A DNA stretch of 64,000 bases from Bacillota bacterium (lineage in GTDB: Bacteria; Bacillota; Clostridia; Peptostreptococcales; Anaerovoracaceae), in contig JAFYYP010000013.1 of NCBI GenBank assembly GCA_017557505.1, positions 1 through 64,000 on the forward strand, in the 5' to 3' direction. Both the position numbers and the translations under genes were made by a program. Under the pieces are notes generated by a model. The model ran no database searches. It was not told where the DNA came from and saw nothing but the letters and a program-made list of their open reading frames with translations. Below, piece after piece: positions 24,162 to 33,551 of the stretch (position 1 is its first letter; every line of letters begins with the position of its first letter).

Positions 24162-26020
24162 TGATGATAGGTAACAGAGAAAAATACTTGACGGACGACG
24201 TCAAGCACATGGATACGCGCAGCCTGGAGCTGCTCGCTGTCGAGATTCGCGAAAAACTGCTGGAGGACGTTTCTCGCACGGGCGGACACCTGGCGTCCAA
24301 TCTCGGCGTTGTGGAGCTGACCCTCGCGATCCACCGCGTCTTCGACGTATATCATGACCGTGTCGTGTGGGACGTCGGTCATCAGACTTACGTGCATAAG
24401 ATGCTGACGGGCCGCTGGGACGGTCTGGAGACGCTGCGCCAGATCGACGGTGTTTCCGGCTTCCCGAAGCGCATGGAAAGCAGCAGCGACGCGTTCGATT
24501 CGGGTCACAGCGGGTCCTCGATCTCAGCCGCGTTCGGTTATGCGACAGCCAGAGATCTGAAGGGCGAAGACTATGCCTGCGTGGCGGTCATCGGGGACGG
24601 CGCCTTGAACTGCGGTGTTTCCTACGAAGCGTTAAACAGCGCCGGCGCATCGCAGACGCCTTTGATCGTCGTGCTGAACGACAACGAGATGTCCATCAAC
24701 ACGAACGTCGGCAGCGTGGCCCGGCATCTGCAGCAGCTGCGTACGTCCGGCCGCTATCTGGAGTTCAAGGAAGACGTCAAAAATGCAACGCGGAATATGC
24801 CGCGTCTGCAGAGGGGACTGACTGCGGCCAGAGACAAGGTGAAGAACGCCATCGTGCACGGCGGCATCATCGAGCAGATGGGTTTTAAGTATTACGGGCC
24901 CGTCGACGGTCACGACATTGACGCTCTGACGGACGTTTTATATGCCGCGAAGCAGCAGAAACGTCCCGTTTTCATCCACGTGATCACAAAGAAGGGCAAA
25001 GGATTCCTGCCAGCAGAGAAAAACCCGAGCAAATTCCACGGCATCGGTCCGTTCGATCCGTCGACTGCGATCTCGGCGCCGGAAGAACCGACCGGTTCGT
25101 ATTCCGACGTGTTTGGCACTGCTTTGGCGGAAGAGGCAGCGTTAGACGACCGCATCGTGGCAATAACGGCTGCAATGACGGATGCTACGGGACTTTCCTT
25201 CATGAAACAGCGCTTTCCGGAACGCGTGATCGACGTAGGCATCGCGGAGCAGCATGCCGTATCGTTTGCGGCAGGACTTGCGCTCGGCGGCATGAAGCCC
25301 GTCGTAGCCATCTATTCGACGTTCCTGCAGAGAGCGTACGACCAGGTGATCACGGAAGTCTGTCTGCAGAATCTGCCTGTCGTATTCGCACTGGACCGCA
25401 GCGGCGTGACCGGCAGAGACGGCGAGACGCACCAGGGCAGTTTCGACATCGCGTATCTCTCTTCGATGCCGAACATGACGATCCTGGCGCCGAAAGACGG
25501 CCCGGAGCTCGTCGCCATGCTGCAGTATGCGCTTAACCTGAACGGCCCTGTCGCGATACGCTATCCGCGGGGAAATGCGGCGGATCTGTCTGAACTGGCG
25601 CTTCCGGCGGGGGTCAGCAGACCTCAGCAGGTGAAGGAAGGCCAGTATATGTGTATTCTCGCTGCAGGCAGCAGCGTGCAGGACGCTGTGGAGGCTTCGG
25701 ATCTCCTGGAAGACAAGAATATACACTGCGCCGCTTACAATCTGCGCGTACTGAAACCTCTGAACGAAGCATTCCTGGAAGAGATCTTCCGGCAGTACCG
25801 TCACATCATCACGCTGGAGGACGGCGACGTATGCGAAGGCGCAGGAACGCGCATCGCGGCGTTGGCGGCAGAAATGCAGGCTGCGTGCCGTATCAAGGTG
25901 CTCGGCTGGCCGGACGCGTTTATCGAACACGGCAGCACGGAAGAACTGAAGAAACGCTACGGACTCGATCCGGCGAGCATTGCGGAAACGGCGGTGAGCT
26001 GGCTTGAAGAGCAGAATTGA
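24161..26020 (+). CDS. dxs: 1-deoxy-D-xylulose-5-phosphate synthase
   Basis: DXS, 619 residues, the thiamine-diphosphate enzyme that opens the non-mevalonate isoprenoid pathway from pyruvate and glyceraldehyde 3-phosphate. Visible are GGHLASNLGVVELT, VWDVGHQTYVHKML, the ThDP motif GDGALNCGVSYEALN and the transketolase-type pyrimidine-binding region (DVGIAEQHAVSFAAGLA, LDRSGVTGRDGETHQG). A second in-frame ATG lies at 24164; either could start. There is no room for an untranslated leader after ispA. tlyA begins inside its end. Confidence 0.96.
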   Translation: MMIGNREKYLTDDVKHMDTRSLELLAVEIREKLLEDVSRTGGHLASNLGVVELTLAIHRVFDVYHDRVVWDVGHQTYVHKMLTGRWDGLETLRQIDGVSGFPKRMESSSDAFDSGHSGSSISAAFGYATARDLKGEDYACVAVIGDGALNCGVSYEALNSAGASQTPLIVVLNDNEMSINTNVGSVARHLQQLRTSGRYLEFKEDVKNATRNMPRLQRGLTAARDKVKNAIVHGGIIEQMGFKYYGPVDGHDIDALTDVLYAAKQQKRPVFIHVITKKGKGFLPAEKNPSKFHGIGPFDPSTAISAPEEPTGSYSDVFGTALAEEAALDDRIVAITAAMTDATGLSFMKQRFPERVIDVGIAEQHAVSFAAGLALGGMKPVVAIYSTFLQRAYDQVITEVCLQNLPVVFALDRSGVTGRDGETHQGSFDIAYLSSMPNMTILAPKDGPELVAMLQYALNLNGPVAIRYPRGNAADLSELALPAGVSRPQQVKEGQYMCILAAGSSVQDAVEASDLLEDKNIHCAAYNLRVLKPLNEAFLEEIFRQYRHIITLEDGDVCEGAGTRIAALAAEMQAACRIKVLGWPDAFIEHGSTEELKKRYGLDPASIAETAVSWLEEQN

Positions 26021-26807
26021 CGTGCTGCTGGTCGAACGCGGCTTCTGCGAGACCAGGGAGAAGGCCAAACGCATCATCATGGCAGGACTCGTGTTCGTCG
26101 ACGGTCAACGGTGCGACAAGGCGGGCACGAACGTGGCCGAAGACGCGAAAATAGAAGTGAGAGGGGACGACTGTCCCTACGTTTCGCGCGGCGGGCTGAA
26201 ACTGGAGAGAGCGCTCGAGCGGTTCGATCTGGACATGACCGGGCTGATCTGCCTGGACATCGGTTCCTCGACCGGCGGATTTACAGACTGCATGCTGCAG
26301 AAAGGCGCTGTCAAAGTCTACGCCGTAGACAGCGGTACGAACCAGCTCGTCTGGAAGCTGCGCAGCGACGAACGTGTCGTGTGCATGGAACAGTACAATT
26401 TCCGCTATGCGGTGCCGGAAGATTTCGCGGATGAAATGGATTTCGCCTGCACGGACGTATCGTTCATTTCATTGAAGCATATCCTGGGACCCGCGGCAGC
26501 TCTGCTGAAAGACGGCGCATCCATGGTCTGCCTGATCAAGCCGCAGTTCGAAGCCGGCCGTGAGCAGGTCGGCAAGAACGGCATCGTGCGCGACCCGGCA
26601 GTACACCGCCTGGTGATCGCAAACGTGTTGGGCTATGCAGCAGACAGCGGCTTTTCCGCTCTTGACCTCGATCATTCGCCCGTCAAAGGCACCAAGGGAA
26701 ATATCGAGTATCTCGTTCTTTTAAAGAAAGAACCGGAGATCCACTGCGATATTACGGAAGAGAATATCGCAGACGTAGTAAAGAAAGCACATTCAGAATT
26801 GGATTGA
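26004..26807 (+). CDS. tlyA: TlyA-family rRNA 2'-O-methyltransferase
   Basis: A 267-residue protein with an N-terminal S4 RNA-binding domain (about 1-60: RIDVLLVERGFCETREKAK, GLVFVDG) and an FtsJ/RrmJ methyltransferase domain with the SAM motif CLDIGSSTGGFTDCML. Mycobacterial TlyA methylates 16S and 23S rRNA and affects capreomycin sensitivity; older annotations call the family haemolysins. The start is TTG at 26004, inside dxs, the only one giving the standard MKSRIDVLLVERG N-terminus. It closes the run begun at the Gls24 gene; no terminator hairpin with a T-run is visible before the structured element downstream. Confidence 0.92.
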   Translation: MKSRIDVLLVERGFCETREKAKRIIMAGLVFVDGQRCDKAGTNVAEDAKIEVRGDDCPYVSRGGLKLERALERFDLDMTGLICLDIGSSTGGFTDCMLQKGAVKVYAVDSGTNQLVWKLRSDERVVCMEQYNFRYAVPEDFADEMDFACTDVSFISLKHILGPAAALLKDGASMVCLIKPQFEAGREQVGKNGIVRDPAVHRLVIANVLGYAADSGFSALDLDHSPVKGTKGNIEYLVLLKKEPEIHCDITEENIADVVKKAHSELD

Positions 26808-26840
26808 GTTGCCTTCGGACCGTACATGTAAAGATAATGA

Positions 26841-26980
26841 GGCAGTCCATATGCAAGGCGAGGGCCATGTGAATGCCGCCGGTTCTTAGCGATTGGCGAG
26901 TCCATGGGACGAAGCCAGAACTTAGAATCGCTGCGAGCAGAGGTAGCGAAAGCGAGACCCAAGCCTTGCATATGGATGCC
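26841..26980 (+). ncRNA. Candidate stand-alone HEARO/omega-RNA-like structured element
   Basis: A 140-bp element closed by near-perfect inverted repeats: 26841-26859 pairs with 26963-26980 over 18 bp with one bulged G. Inside, GTTCT (26882-26886) pairs with AGAAC (26917-26921), while AGCGATT (26888-26894) pairs with AATCGCT (26926-26932), an interleaved order that makes a pseudoknot. A further hairpin GTCC-ATG-GGAC (26900-26910) is nested within TGGC/GCCA. ATGA lies immediately before the left arm, the insertion context recalled for HEARO RNAs (omega-RNAs of IsrB/IscB elements). No IsrB, IscB or TnpB gene is adjacent. GATAAT occurs on both flanks. The HEARO identity is inference; the structure is read directly. 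Confidence 0.5.
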
Positions 26981-27015
26981 GATAATAACGATAATTAAGA
27001 AATTAAGAGGAATTT

Positions 27016-29643
27016 ATGGCATTCTCACCCATGATGCGGCAATATCTGGCGACCAAGGAGCAGTATCCCGACTGCATCCTGTTTTATCGTCTCGGAGACT
27101 TCTACGAGATGTTCTTCGACGACGCCAAGACCGCTGCGAGAGAACTCGATCTCGTCCTCACCGGCAAGCAGTGCGGCGAGGAAGAAAGAGCCCCCATGTG
27201 CGGGGTGCCTTATCATGCCTGCGAGAACTATATCGCCAGGCTCGTCGAGAAGGGCTATAAAGTCGCGATCGCCGAACAGCTCACCGATCCCGCACTGTCC
27301 AAAGGCCTCGTCGAGCGCGACGTCATCCGCGTGGTCACGCCCGGCACCGTTCTGTCCGACGCGATCCTGAATGAGAAAGACAACAACTTCCTGGCTTCGC
27401 TTTATGAAGGCGAGGGCGGTTTCGGCCTTTCCTGGTGCGACATCTCGACCGGCGAATTCTCAGCATTGCAATTGACCGGCGAAGACTGCCGGCAGATGCT
27501 TCTTGCGCAGATCACGAAGATCCAGCCGAAAGAAGTGCTCGTGAACGTCACAGAGGAAGAAGACCCCTGGCTGTGGGAGCAGTTCTCTTTCATGAGCGGC
27601 TGCTACGCGTTTTACGCCGGCAACGATACGTTCGGCCAGCGCGCCTGCAGCGATAATATCCGCAGGCATTTCAATACGGAAAGCGAAAAGGCGGCAGGCC
27701 TCGCGGAAGAGGATGTTCCGCTGCTGTTCCATGCTGTCGGCGCCATTCTTGGTTATATCCGCCAGACGCAGAAGCAGGACGTGACCCATCTGCAGAAGCT
27801 GCAGATCCGCGACGCCGGCGATTCCATGAACCTCGACAAGGCTACGATCAAGAACCTCGAGCTGACCGAGACCTTATTCGAACACAAGGTGCAGGGATCT
27901 CTGCTCGGCGTGCTCGACCGATGCCGGACGGCTATGGGGTCACGAAAGATGAAGCAGTGGCTGAGACAGCCTTTGAACAGCCTCGGTCCCATTCAAAAAC
28001 GTCTCGACGCCGTGGAACTGCTGACAGAAGATATCCTGCTGCGCAACGATCTGCGAGAATCGCTGAAATATGTATATGACCTCGAGCGCCTGACGGCACG
28101 TTTTGCGACCGGTACGGCCAACGCCAGAGATCTGATCGCCCTCAAGACTTCGCTGCTGCACGCCTCCGACATCAAGGAGATGCTGCGCGGCAAGGAAGAT
28201 CTGCTGGGCGAACTGTCGAAGGCAATGGATGCGCTGCCTGCCATTGCGGAAGAGATCGAACAGGCCATCACCGACGAACCGCCGTTCACCGTGCGCGAAG
28301 GCGGCATGATACGCCCGGGCTACAGCGAAGAGCTCGACGGACTGAACGCGAGCGCACGAGACGCCAAGATCTGGATCGCTTCTCTGGAAAATACGGAAAA
28401 GGAACGCACCGGTATCAAGACGCTGAAGGTCGGCTTCAACAAAGTATTCGGCTATTATATCGAAGTCAGCAACTCGTTCAAGGACCAGGTGCCCGACAAT
28501 TATATCCGCAAACAGACCCTCGTGAACGGCGAACGCTTCATCACGTCTGAAATGAAGGAAATGGAAAGCATCGTCCTGAACGCGCAGGCGAAGATCAACG
28601 ATCTGGAATATCGGCTGTTCACGCATCTGCGGCAGAAGATCCAGGAACTGTCGGACGCGCTGCAGCAGACGGGCTCCGCTATCGCGCAGACAGACGTGCT
28701 GTGCAGCTTTGCAGAGAGCTCTGTCAAATTGAACTACGTCAAGCCCGAGGTAAATGCAGGCGATGAGATCGTCATCCGCAAGGGCAGACACCCTGTGATC
28801 GAGACGACGATCAAGGACGGCGTGTTCGTGTCGAACGATCTGTATCTTGACCGCAAAGACGCGAGTATGCTGCTGATCACCGGTCCGAACATGGCCGGTA
28901 AATCGACGTATATGCGACAGCTTGCACTGATCGTGCTCATGGCGCAGGCGGGATGCTTCGTTCCGGCGGATAGCGCGAAAATAGGACTTTGTGACCGCAT
29001 TTATACCAGAATCGGCGCATCGGATAACATCGCGATGGGTCAGTCGACGTTCTTTGTCGAGATGAGCGAACTGGCGTATATCCTGAACACGGCGACGGAA
29101 AAGAGCCTCGTCATCCTCGACGAGATCGGCCGCGGCACGAGCACGTACGACGGCCTGTCCATCGCGTGGGCGACAGTCGAACGGTTGACGAAACCCGAGC
29201 GCAAGGTCCGCACGCTGTTTGCGACGCATTACCACGAACTGACGGCGCTAGCGGATACGATCCAGGGCGTAAAGAATCTGAACGTAGACGTTTCCGAAAC
29301 AGGCGGCAACATCGTTTTCCTGCATAAGATCGTAGAAGGCAGCGCTTCGCGAAGCTACGGCATCCACGTGGCGAAGCTGGCAGGCGTACCGGCGGAAGTG
29401 CTGGACAACGCGCAGGCGAAGCTCGATTCGCTCGAAAGCGGACAAAGAGGTCAGGCGCAGCCGCAACCGGTGAAGAAAGCCGGTAAGAAGGCAGAATCTG
29501 TGCGGAACGACCAACAGCTCAGCCTGTTCACACCTGTGGACAGCGAGCTCGCGAATATGGTGCGCAATCTCGATCTCATGAACATTACGCCGTCGCAGGC
29601 GATCGGCATCCTGGAGGAGCTCCAGAAGAAAGCAAGGCAGTAA
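27016..29643 (+). CDS. mutS: DNA mismatch repair protein MutS
   Basis: MutS1, 875 residues, the mismatch sensor. The N-terminal mismatch-binding motif is in QYPDCILFYRLGDFYEMFFDDA (Phe-x-Glu as FYEM). The ATPase has Walker A TGPNMAGKSTYMRQ, the QSTFFVEMSE signature and Walker B SLVILDEIGRGTSTYDG, then ATHYHEL. A clamp-binding motif QLSLF lies at about 834-838, consistent with recruitment by the beta clamp. The ATG follows AAGAGG, 35 bp after the structured element. mutL begins directly after the stop. Confidence 0.97.
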   Translation: MAFSPMMRQYLATKEQYPDCILFYRLGDFYEMFFDDAKTAARELDLVLTGKQCGEEERAPMCGVPYHACENYIARLVEKGYKVAIAEQLTDPALSKGLVERDVIRVVTPGTVLSDAILNEKDNNFLASLYEGEGGFGLSWCDISTGEFSALQLTGEDCRQMLLAQITKIQPKEVLVNVTEEEDPWLWEQFSFMSGCYAFYAGNDTFGQRACSDNIRRHFNTESEKAAGLAEEDVPLLFHAVGAILGYIRQTQKQDVTHLQKLQIRDAGDSMNLDKATIKNLELTETLFEHKVQGSLLGVLDRCRTAMGSRKMKQWLRQPLNSLGPIQKRLDAVELLTEDILLRNDLRESLKYVYDLERLTARFATGTANARDLIALKTSLLHASDIKEMLRGKEDLLGELSKAMDALPAIAEEIEQAITDEPPFTVREGGMIRPGYSEELDGLNASARDAKIWIASLENTEKERTGIKTLKVGFNKVFGYYIEVSNSFKDQVPDNYIRKQTLVNGERFITSEMKEMESIVLNAQAKINDLEYRLFTHLRQKIQELSDALQQTGSAIAQTDVLCSFAESSVKLNYVKPEVNAGDEIVIRKGRHPVIETTIKDGVFVSNDLYLDRKDASMLLITGPNMAGKSTYMRQLALIVLMAQAGCFVPADSAKIGLCDRIYTRIGASDNIAMGQSTFFVEMSELAYILNTATEKSLVILDEIGRGTSTYDGLSIAWATVERLTKPERKVRTLFATHYHELTALADTIQGVKNLNVDVSETGGNIVFLHKIVEGSASRSYGIHVAKLAGVPAEVLDNAQAKLDSLESGQRGQAQPQPVKKAGKKAESVRNDQQLSLFTPVDSELANMVRNLDLMNITPSQAIGILEELQKKARQ

Positions 29644-31485
29644 ATGATAAGAGCATTACCGAGAGAATTATCCGATAAGATCGCGGCCGGCGAAGTCGTC
29701 GAGCGGCCTGTCTCCATCGTCAAGGAACTCATCGAAAACGCGCTGGACGCGGGTGCGTCAGCGATCACGTGCGAGATCCGCAAGGGCGGCAAGGATTATA
29801 TCCGTGTCACCGATAACGGCTGCGGCATCCCTTCAGGCGAAGTCGAATTGGCGTTCATGCGCTACGCGACGAGCAAGATCGCGACCGAAGACGACCTGAA
29901 CGCGATCGGCACGCTGGGCTTCCGCGGCGAGGCCCTGGCAAGCATCGCCGCCGTTTCGCGCACGGAACTGATCACGAAGCCTGGGGATCAGAAGACCGGC
30001 ACGCGCATCCGCATCGAAGGCGGCGTATGCGAAGAGATCACGGAGGCGGCCTGTGAAGACGGAACGACGATCCTCGTGACCGACCTGTTCTACAACACAC
30101 CTGCGCGGCGCAAGTTCCTGAAGCCGGACAACGCGGAAGCGGCGCTCATCAGCGACTATGTTTCGAAAATGGCGCTGGCCTATCCAAACGTCCGTTTCCG
30201 ACTGATCTCGAACGGGACGATACTTTACTCGACTTTGGGAAAAGGGGACCTGAAATCGGCGATTTTGACCCTCTACAGCCCTCAGATGGTCAAGGGTATG
30301 GTCTCTGTGGAAAGCGCAGAAAACGAAGAGGGGAGAAAGCTGGCCGGATTTGTCTCCGCACCGGCTTACTCGCGCAACAATAAGCGCATGCAGGTGTTCT
30401 TCGTGAACGGACGCTGGGTGAAGAGCAAAGTGATGGAAGACGCGCTGGAAGAAGCGTTTTCGGACAAACTGTTCGAAGGCAGGCATCCTGCCGCATTCCT
30501 TTTCCTGGAGGTAGATCCGCATACCGTGGACGTCAATATCCATCCGCACAAGACTGAGATCAAGTTCTATGACGAAAGAGATGTCGCGGATTTCATGATC
30601 CGTTCCATCCGGTCCAGTCTGCTGAAACAGGACGGCGTTGCGGAGAGTTCGACGATCGCGAGACCTGTGAACAGGGAGGCGGAGACGGTGTATGCAAAAC
30701 CGTATGAAACCTTGGAGTATGAACCGTTGGAAGTTGCCGAAGAACCTGTTGGATATGCGGCTTCGACTAATGAATTTGTCAGTATTGTTGACATAAATCA
30801 ATTACAGGAAACCGATGAAACTGCCAAAACGGAGAACTTGTTTGCACGCCTGAGAGTGGAATCCGAAAGCGCGCAGCAGCAGACGATGGAGGAAACGCCC
30901 GGTCCTCGGTTCCTGTTCTCGTCGCTGACGATCATCGGCGAGGCGTTCGCGACCTATATTATCGCGAAAGATGATACGCACGTTTATATGATCGACCAGC
31001 ACGCTTCACACGAGCGTATTTTATACGAAGATCTGCTGAAGATCTTCAACGGAGCGGAAGCGCCGTCGCAGCCTTTGCTTGCGCCGATCCTGCTGCAGCT
31101 CGGCAACGTTTCCAAGATCGCCCTGGCAGAAAAACTCGGTCTTTTGATCTCGCTCGGATATCACATCGAAGAATTCGGCATGGGAGACGTCGTAGTCCGC
31201 GAGATCCCGTCGTGCATGGGATTACAGGAAGCCGAAGATTTCGCGATCCATATCCTGCAGCAGGACAGCATTAAAGCGAACGATATCCAGCTGAAACGGG
31301 AAGAACTGACAAGCAATGCCTGCAAAGCCGCTATCAAGGGCGGTGATAAACTGGATCTGCAGGAAATGAAAGAACTGTTTCTCCGGCTCGACGCCTGCGA
31401 GAATCCGTTCAGCTGCCCGCACGGCCGGCCGACGCTCATCAAGTTCAGCCAGAGCGACCTCGAGCGTCAGTTCAAGCGTAAATAG
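29644..31485 (+). CDS. mutL: DNA mismatch repair protein MutL
   Basis: MutL, 613 residues. The GHKL ATPase occupies the N-terminal third (IAAGEVVERP, ELIENALDAGA, VTDNGCGIP, LGFRGEALASI). The C-terminal domain carries the endonuclease metal motif DQHASHERILYE near 451-462, plus SNACKAAIKGGDKL and CPHGRPT. This pattern matches nicking MutL proteins of organisms without MutH. The acidic linker at about 335-410 is poorly conserved, as usual. It starts 1 base after the mutS stop and is followed 3 bp later by miaA. Confidence 0.96.
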   Translation: MIRALPRELSDKIAAGEVVERPVSIVKELIENALDAGASAITCEIRKGGKDYIRVTDNGCGIPSGEVELAFMRYATSKIATEDDLNAIGTLGFRGEALASIAAVSRTELITKPGDQKTGTRIRIEGGVCEEITEAACEDGTTILVTDLFYNTPARRKFLKPDNAEAALISDYVSKMALAYPNVRFRLISNGTILYSTLGKGDLKSAILTLYSPQMVKGMVSVESAENEEGRKLAGFVSAPAYSRNNKRMQVFFVNGRWVKSKVMEDALEEAFSDKLFEGRHPAAFLFLEVDPHTVDVNIHPHKTEIKFYDERDVADFMIRSIRSSLLKQDGVAESSTIARPVNREAETVYAKPYETLEYEPLEVAEEPVGYAASTNEFVSIVDINQLQETDETAKTENLFARLRVESESAQQQTMEETPGPRFLFSSLTIIGEAFATYIIAKDDTHVYMIDQHASHERILYEDLLKIFNGAEAPSQPLLAPILLQLGNVSKIALAEKLGLLISLGYHIEEFGMGDVVVREIPSCMGLQEAEDFAIHILQQDSIKANDIQLKREELTSNACKAAIKGGDKLDLQEMKELFLRLDACENPFSCPHGRPTLIKFSQSDLERQFKRK

Positions 31486-31488
31486 CTT

Positions 31489-32424
31489 ATGAAAGTACTG
31501 TTTTTAACGGGTCCTACGGCCTGCGGCAAAACAGAATACGCCATCCGGCTTGCGCAGGATTACAATGGCGAGATCGTCTCCGCGGATTCCATGCAACTGT
31601 ACAGGTATATGGATATCGGCAGCGCGAAACCGACGGCGGAAGAGCGTGCGCAGGCAAAGCACTGGCTCGTCGACGAGATCGATCCGAAAACGCCGTTCAA
31701 CGTTTCTTCTTATCAGAAGAAAGCGCGCGCATACATCGAAGAGATCGCCGGAAGAGGCAAGCTGCCCATTGTCAGCGGAGGTACAGGGCTTTACATCAAC
31801 GCGCTGCTGTACGACATGGACTTTTCCGCGCCTGAGGGCGACGACGCGTTCCGGCAGCAGATCTGGAAAGCGTGCGGCGAAGATCCTCAGAAAGTCCACG
31901 AACGCCTGAAATTACTGGATCTGGAGGCTGCGAAGATCATCCATCCGAACAACGTCAAACGCATGCTGCGCGCCATTGAACGCCTGGAACACGGTGAGGC
32001 GAAACTGGCGGCATTTGCCGATTCCACAAAGCCTTATCCGGATTACGACAGTCTGCTGATCGGCCTGGACCGCGACCGAAGCGAGTTGTATGACCGTATC
32101 GACTGTCGCGTAGATAAGATCCTTGCCGCAGGTCTGGAAGACGAAGTCCGCAGGCTGATGGATATGGGCTTTACATCTTCCGACATCGCGATGAAAGGCA
32201 TCGGATACAAGGAAGTCATCGACTGTCTGTCCGAAGGAAGACCTGCAGAAGAGGCTGCAGACCTGATACGTAAAAATACAAGGCATTATGCGCGACGCCA
32301 GCTCATCTGGCTGCGCAGATATCCGCAGATGCACTGGGTCACGCTCGAAGGAGACGCTTTCGACGAAGGTGCTTACGAATTGATGCAGCAATTGATCGAA
32401 CCATGGCTGAAGAACGCAAAATAA
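31489..32424 (+). CDS. miaA: tRNA dimethylallyltransferase MiaA
   Basis: MiaA, 311 residues, which adds a dimethylallyl group to A37 of tRNAs reading UNN codons. P-loop LTGPTACGKTEYA at about 5-17, then ADSMQLYRYMDIGSAKPT, GGTGLYINALL and KGIGYKEVIDCL. Its dimethylallyl diphosphate donor comes from the pathway whose first gene, dxs, lies 7 kb upstream. The recombinase gene overlaps its 3' end by 22 bp. Confidence 0.96.
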   Translation: MKVLFLTGPTACGKTEYAIRLAQDYNGEIVSADSMQLYRYMDIGSAKPTAEERAQAKHWLVDEIDPKTPFNVSSYQKKARAYIEEIAGRGKLPIVSGGTGLYINALLYDMDFSAPEGDDAFRQQIWKACGEDPQKVHERLKLLDLEAAKIIHPNNVKRMLRAIERLEHGEAKLAAFADSTKPYPDYDSLLIGLDRDRSELYDRIDCRVDKILAAGLEDEVRRLMDMGFTSSDIAMKGIGYKEVIDCLSEGRPAEEAADLIRKNTRHYARRQLIWLRRYPQMHWVTLEGDAFDEGAYELMQQLIEPWLKNAK

Positions 32425-33551
32425 GGGTCCACAACAAATCGGATAAACCCGACAACGTCGTGGCCCGCGAAAACGAAATATTCGAAGAATGCGAGAAGAT
32501 CGAAAAGACGCTGCCCGGCTGGATGCGCGGCTATTTCATGTACCTTCGCAACGGCGTTCTGCCCATGACGCGGCTGTCGTATCTGCGGGAGCTGCGCTTT
32601 TTCCTGCATTATCTGCTGAAAGAAACGGAGCTGCAGGAGACATGCGAGGACATCAAGAAGATCCAGCCGTCCGATCTGAACAAGATCACGGCGCCGGACG
32701 TCAATCTGTTCATCGATTACTGCAGACGGTATAAAGTGGAAGATGAGAAGGGCAACGTGACTGTCTACGAGAACGGCAACGCGGCCTTGGCACACAAAAA
32801 ATCCGCCGTTTCCGTCTTCTTTAAGTATCTGTATCGCGACGGTCACGTCGAAAAGAACATCACAGACGGATTCGACCCGATACGGCTGCCAAAACCCGGC
32901 GAGCGCGTCATCAAGGCGCTGCAGGACGACGAAGTCATGCGCATGCTCGACGCTGTCGTGACCGGCGACGGCCTGACGGACAAGGAAAAGCAGTTCTGGG
33001 AGAAGACGAAATACCGCGACAAGCTGATGCTCCTGCTGCTGGTCACGTACGGCCTGCGTCTGTCGGAGATGCAGCAGCTCAACCTGAGCTCGTTCAATTT
33101 CGAACGCGGCGAATTCAAGATCTACCGCAAGCGCGGCAAAGAATCGGTCATGCCGATCAACAACACGATCACCGAGGCGTTCAACGAATATGTGACCCGC
33201 GAACGGGCACCGGAGGACACGCTCGACGAGGAGAACAAGGACGCGCTCCTGCTGTCGCTGCGCGGCACGCGCCTGACGGACCGGCAGATCCGCGAGGTCG
33301 TGAAAAAGTATACTTCGATCACGATGGGCACGAGCCGCCGGCAGGGTTACAGCCCGCACAAATTAAGGGCGACAGCCGCTACGTCCCTGATCGGACGCGG
33401 CAATTCCATCTACGACGTGCAGGAGCTGCTCGACCATGATAACGTGACGACGACGCAGCTGTACGCCGCCCACAAGCTCAACACCAAGCGTGAGCTCATC
33501 AAGAATTTCGAGTGGGGAGAAGATCTGAACCGCAATGACGGGGAGTCGTAA
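32403..33551 (+). CDS. Tyrosine recombinase/integrase (XerC/XerD-like)
   Basis: A 382-residue tyrosine recombinase. The N-terminal SAM-like core-binding domain spans about 35-155. The catalytic domain shows the first Arg in YGLRLSEMQQL, Lys in YRKRGKES, the H-x-x-R box in SPHKLRATAAT, a second His in LLDHDNVTTTQLY and the nucleophile Tyr at the end of that motif, so it should be active. An extra charged segment (about 100-120) and the long N-terminal tail distinguish it from classical XerC/D. It overlaps miaA by 22 bp and the MATE gene by 17 bp, so it looks like a resident chromosomal gene rather than part of a mobile element; no att sites were seen. Confidence 0.85.
   Translation: MAEERKIRVHNKSDKPDNVVARENEIFEECEKIEKTLPGWMRGYFMYLRNGVLPMTRLSYLRELRFFLHYLLKETELQETCEDIKKIQPSDLNKITAPDVNLFIDYCRRYKVEDEKGNVTVYENGNAALAHKKSAVSVFFKYLYRDGHVEKNITDGFDPIRLPKPGERVIKALQDDEVMRMLDAVVTGDGLTDKEKQFWEKTKYRDKLMLLLLVTYGLRLSEMQQLNLSSFNFERGEFKIYRKRGKESVMPINNTITEAFNEYVTRERAPEDTLDEENKDALLLSLRGTRLTDRQIREVVKKYTSITMGTSRRQGYSPHKLRATAATSLIGRGNSIYDVQELLDHDNVTTTQLYAAHKLNTKRELIKNFEWGEDLNRNDGES

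Noticed and set aside
26904..27260. A 118-codon frame starting in the structured element and running into mutS
   Set aside because: It is out of frame with mutS and overlaps it for most of its length, with no ribosome site; the structured element explains the region better.
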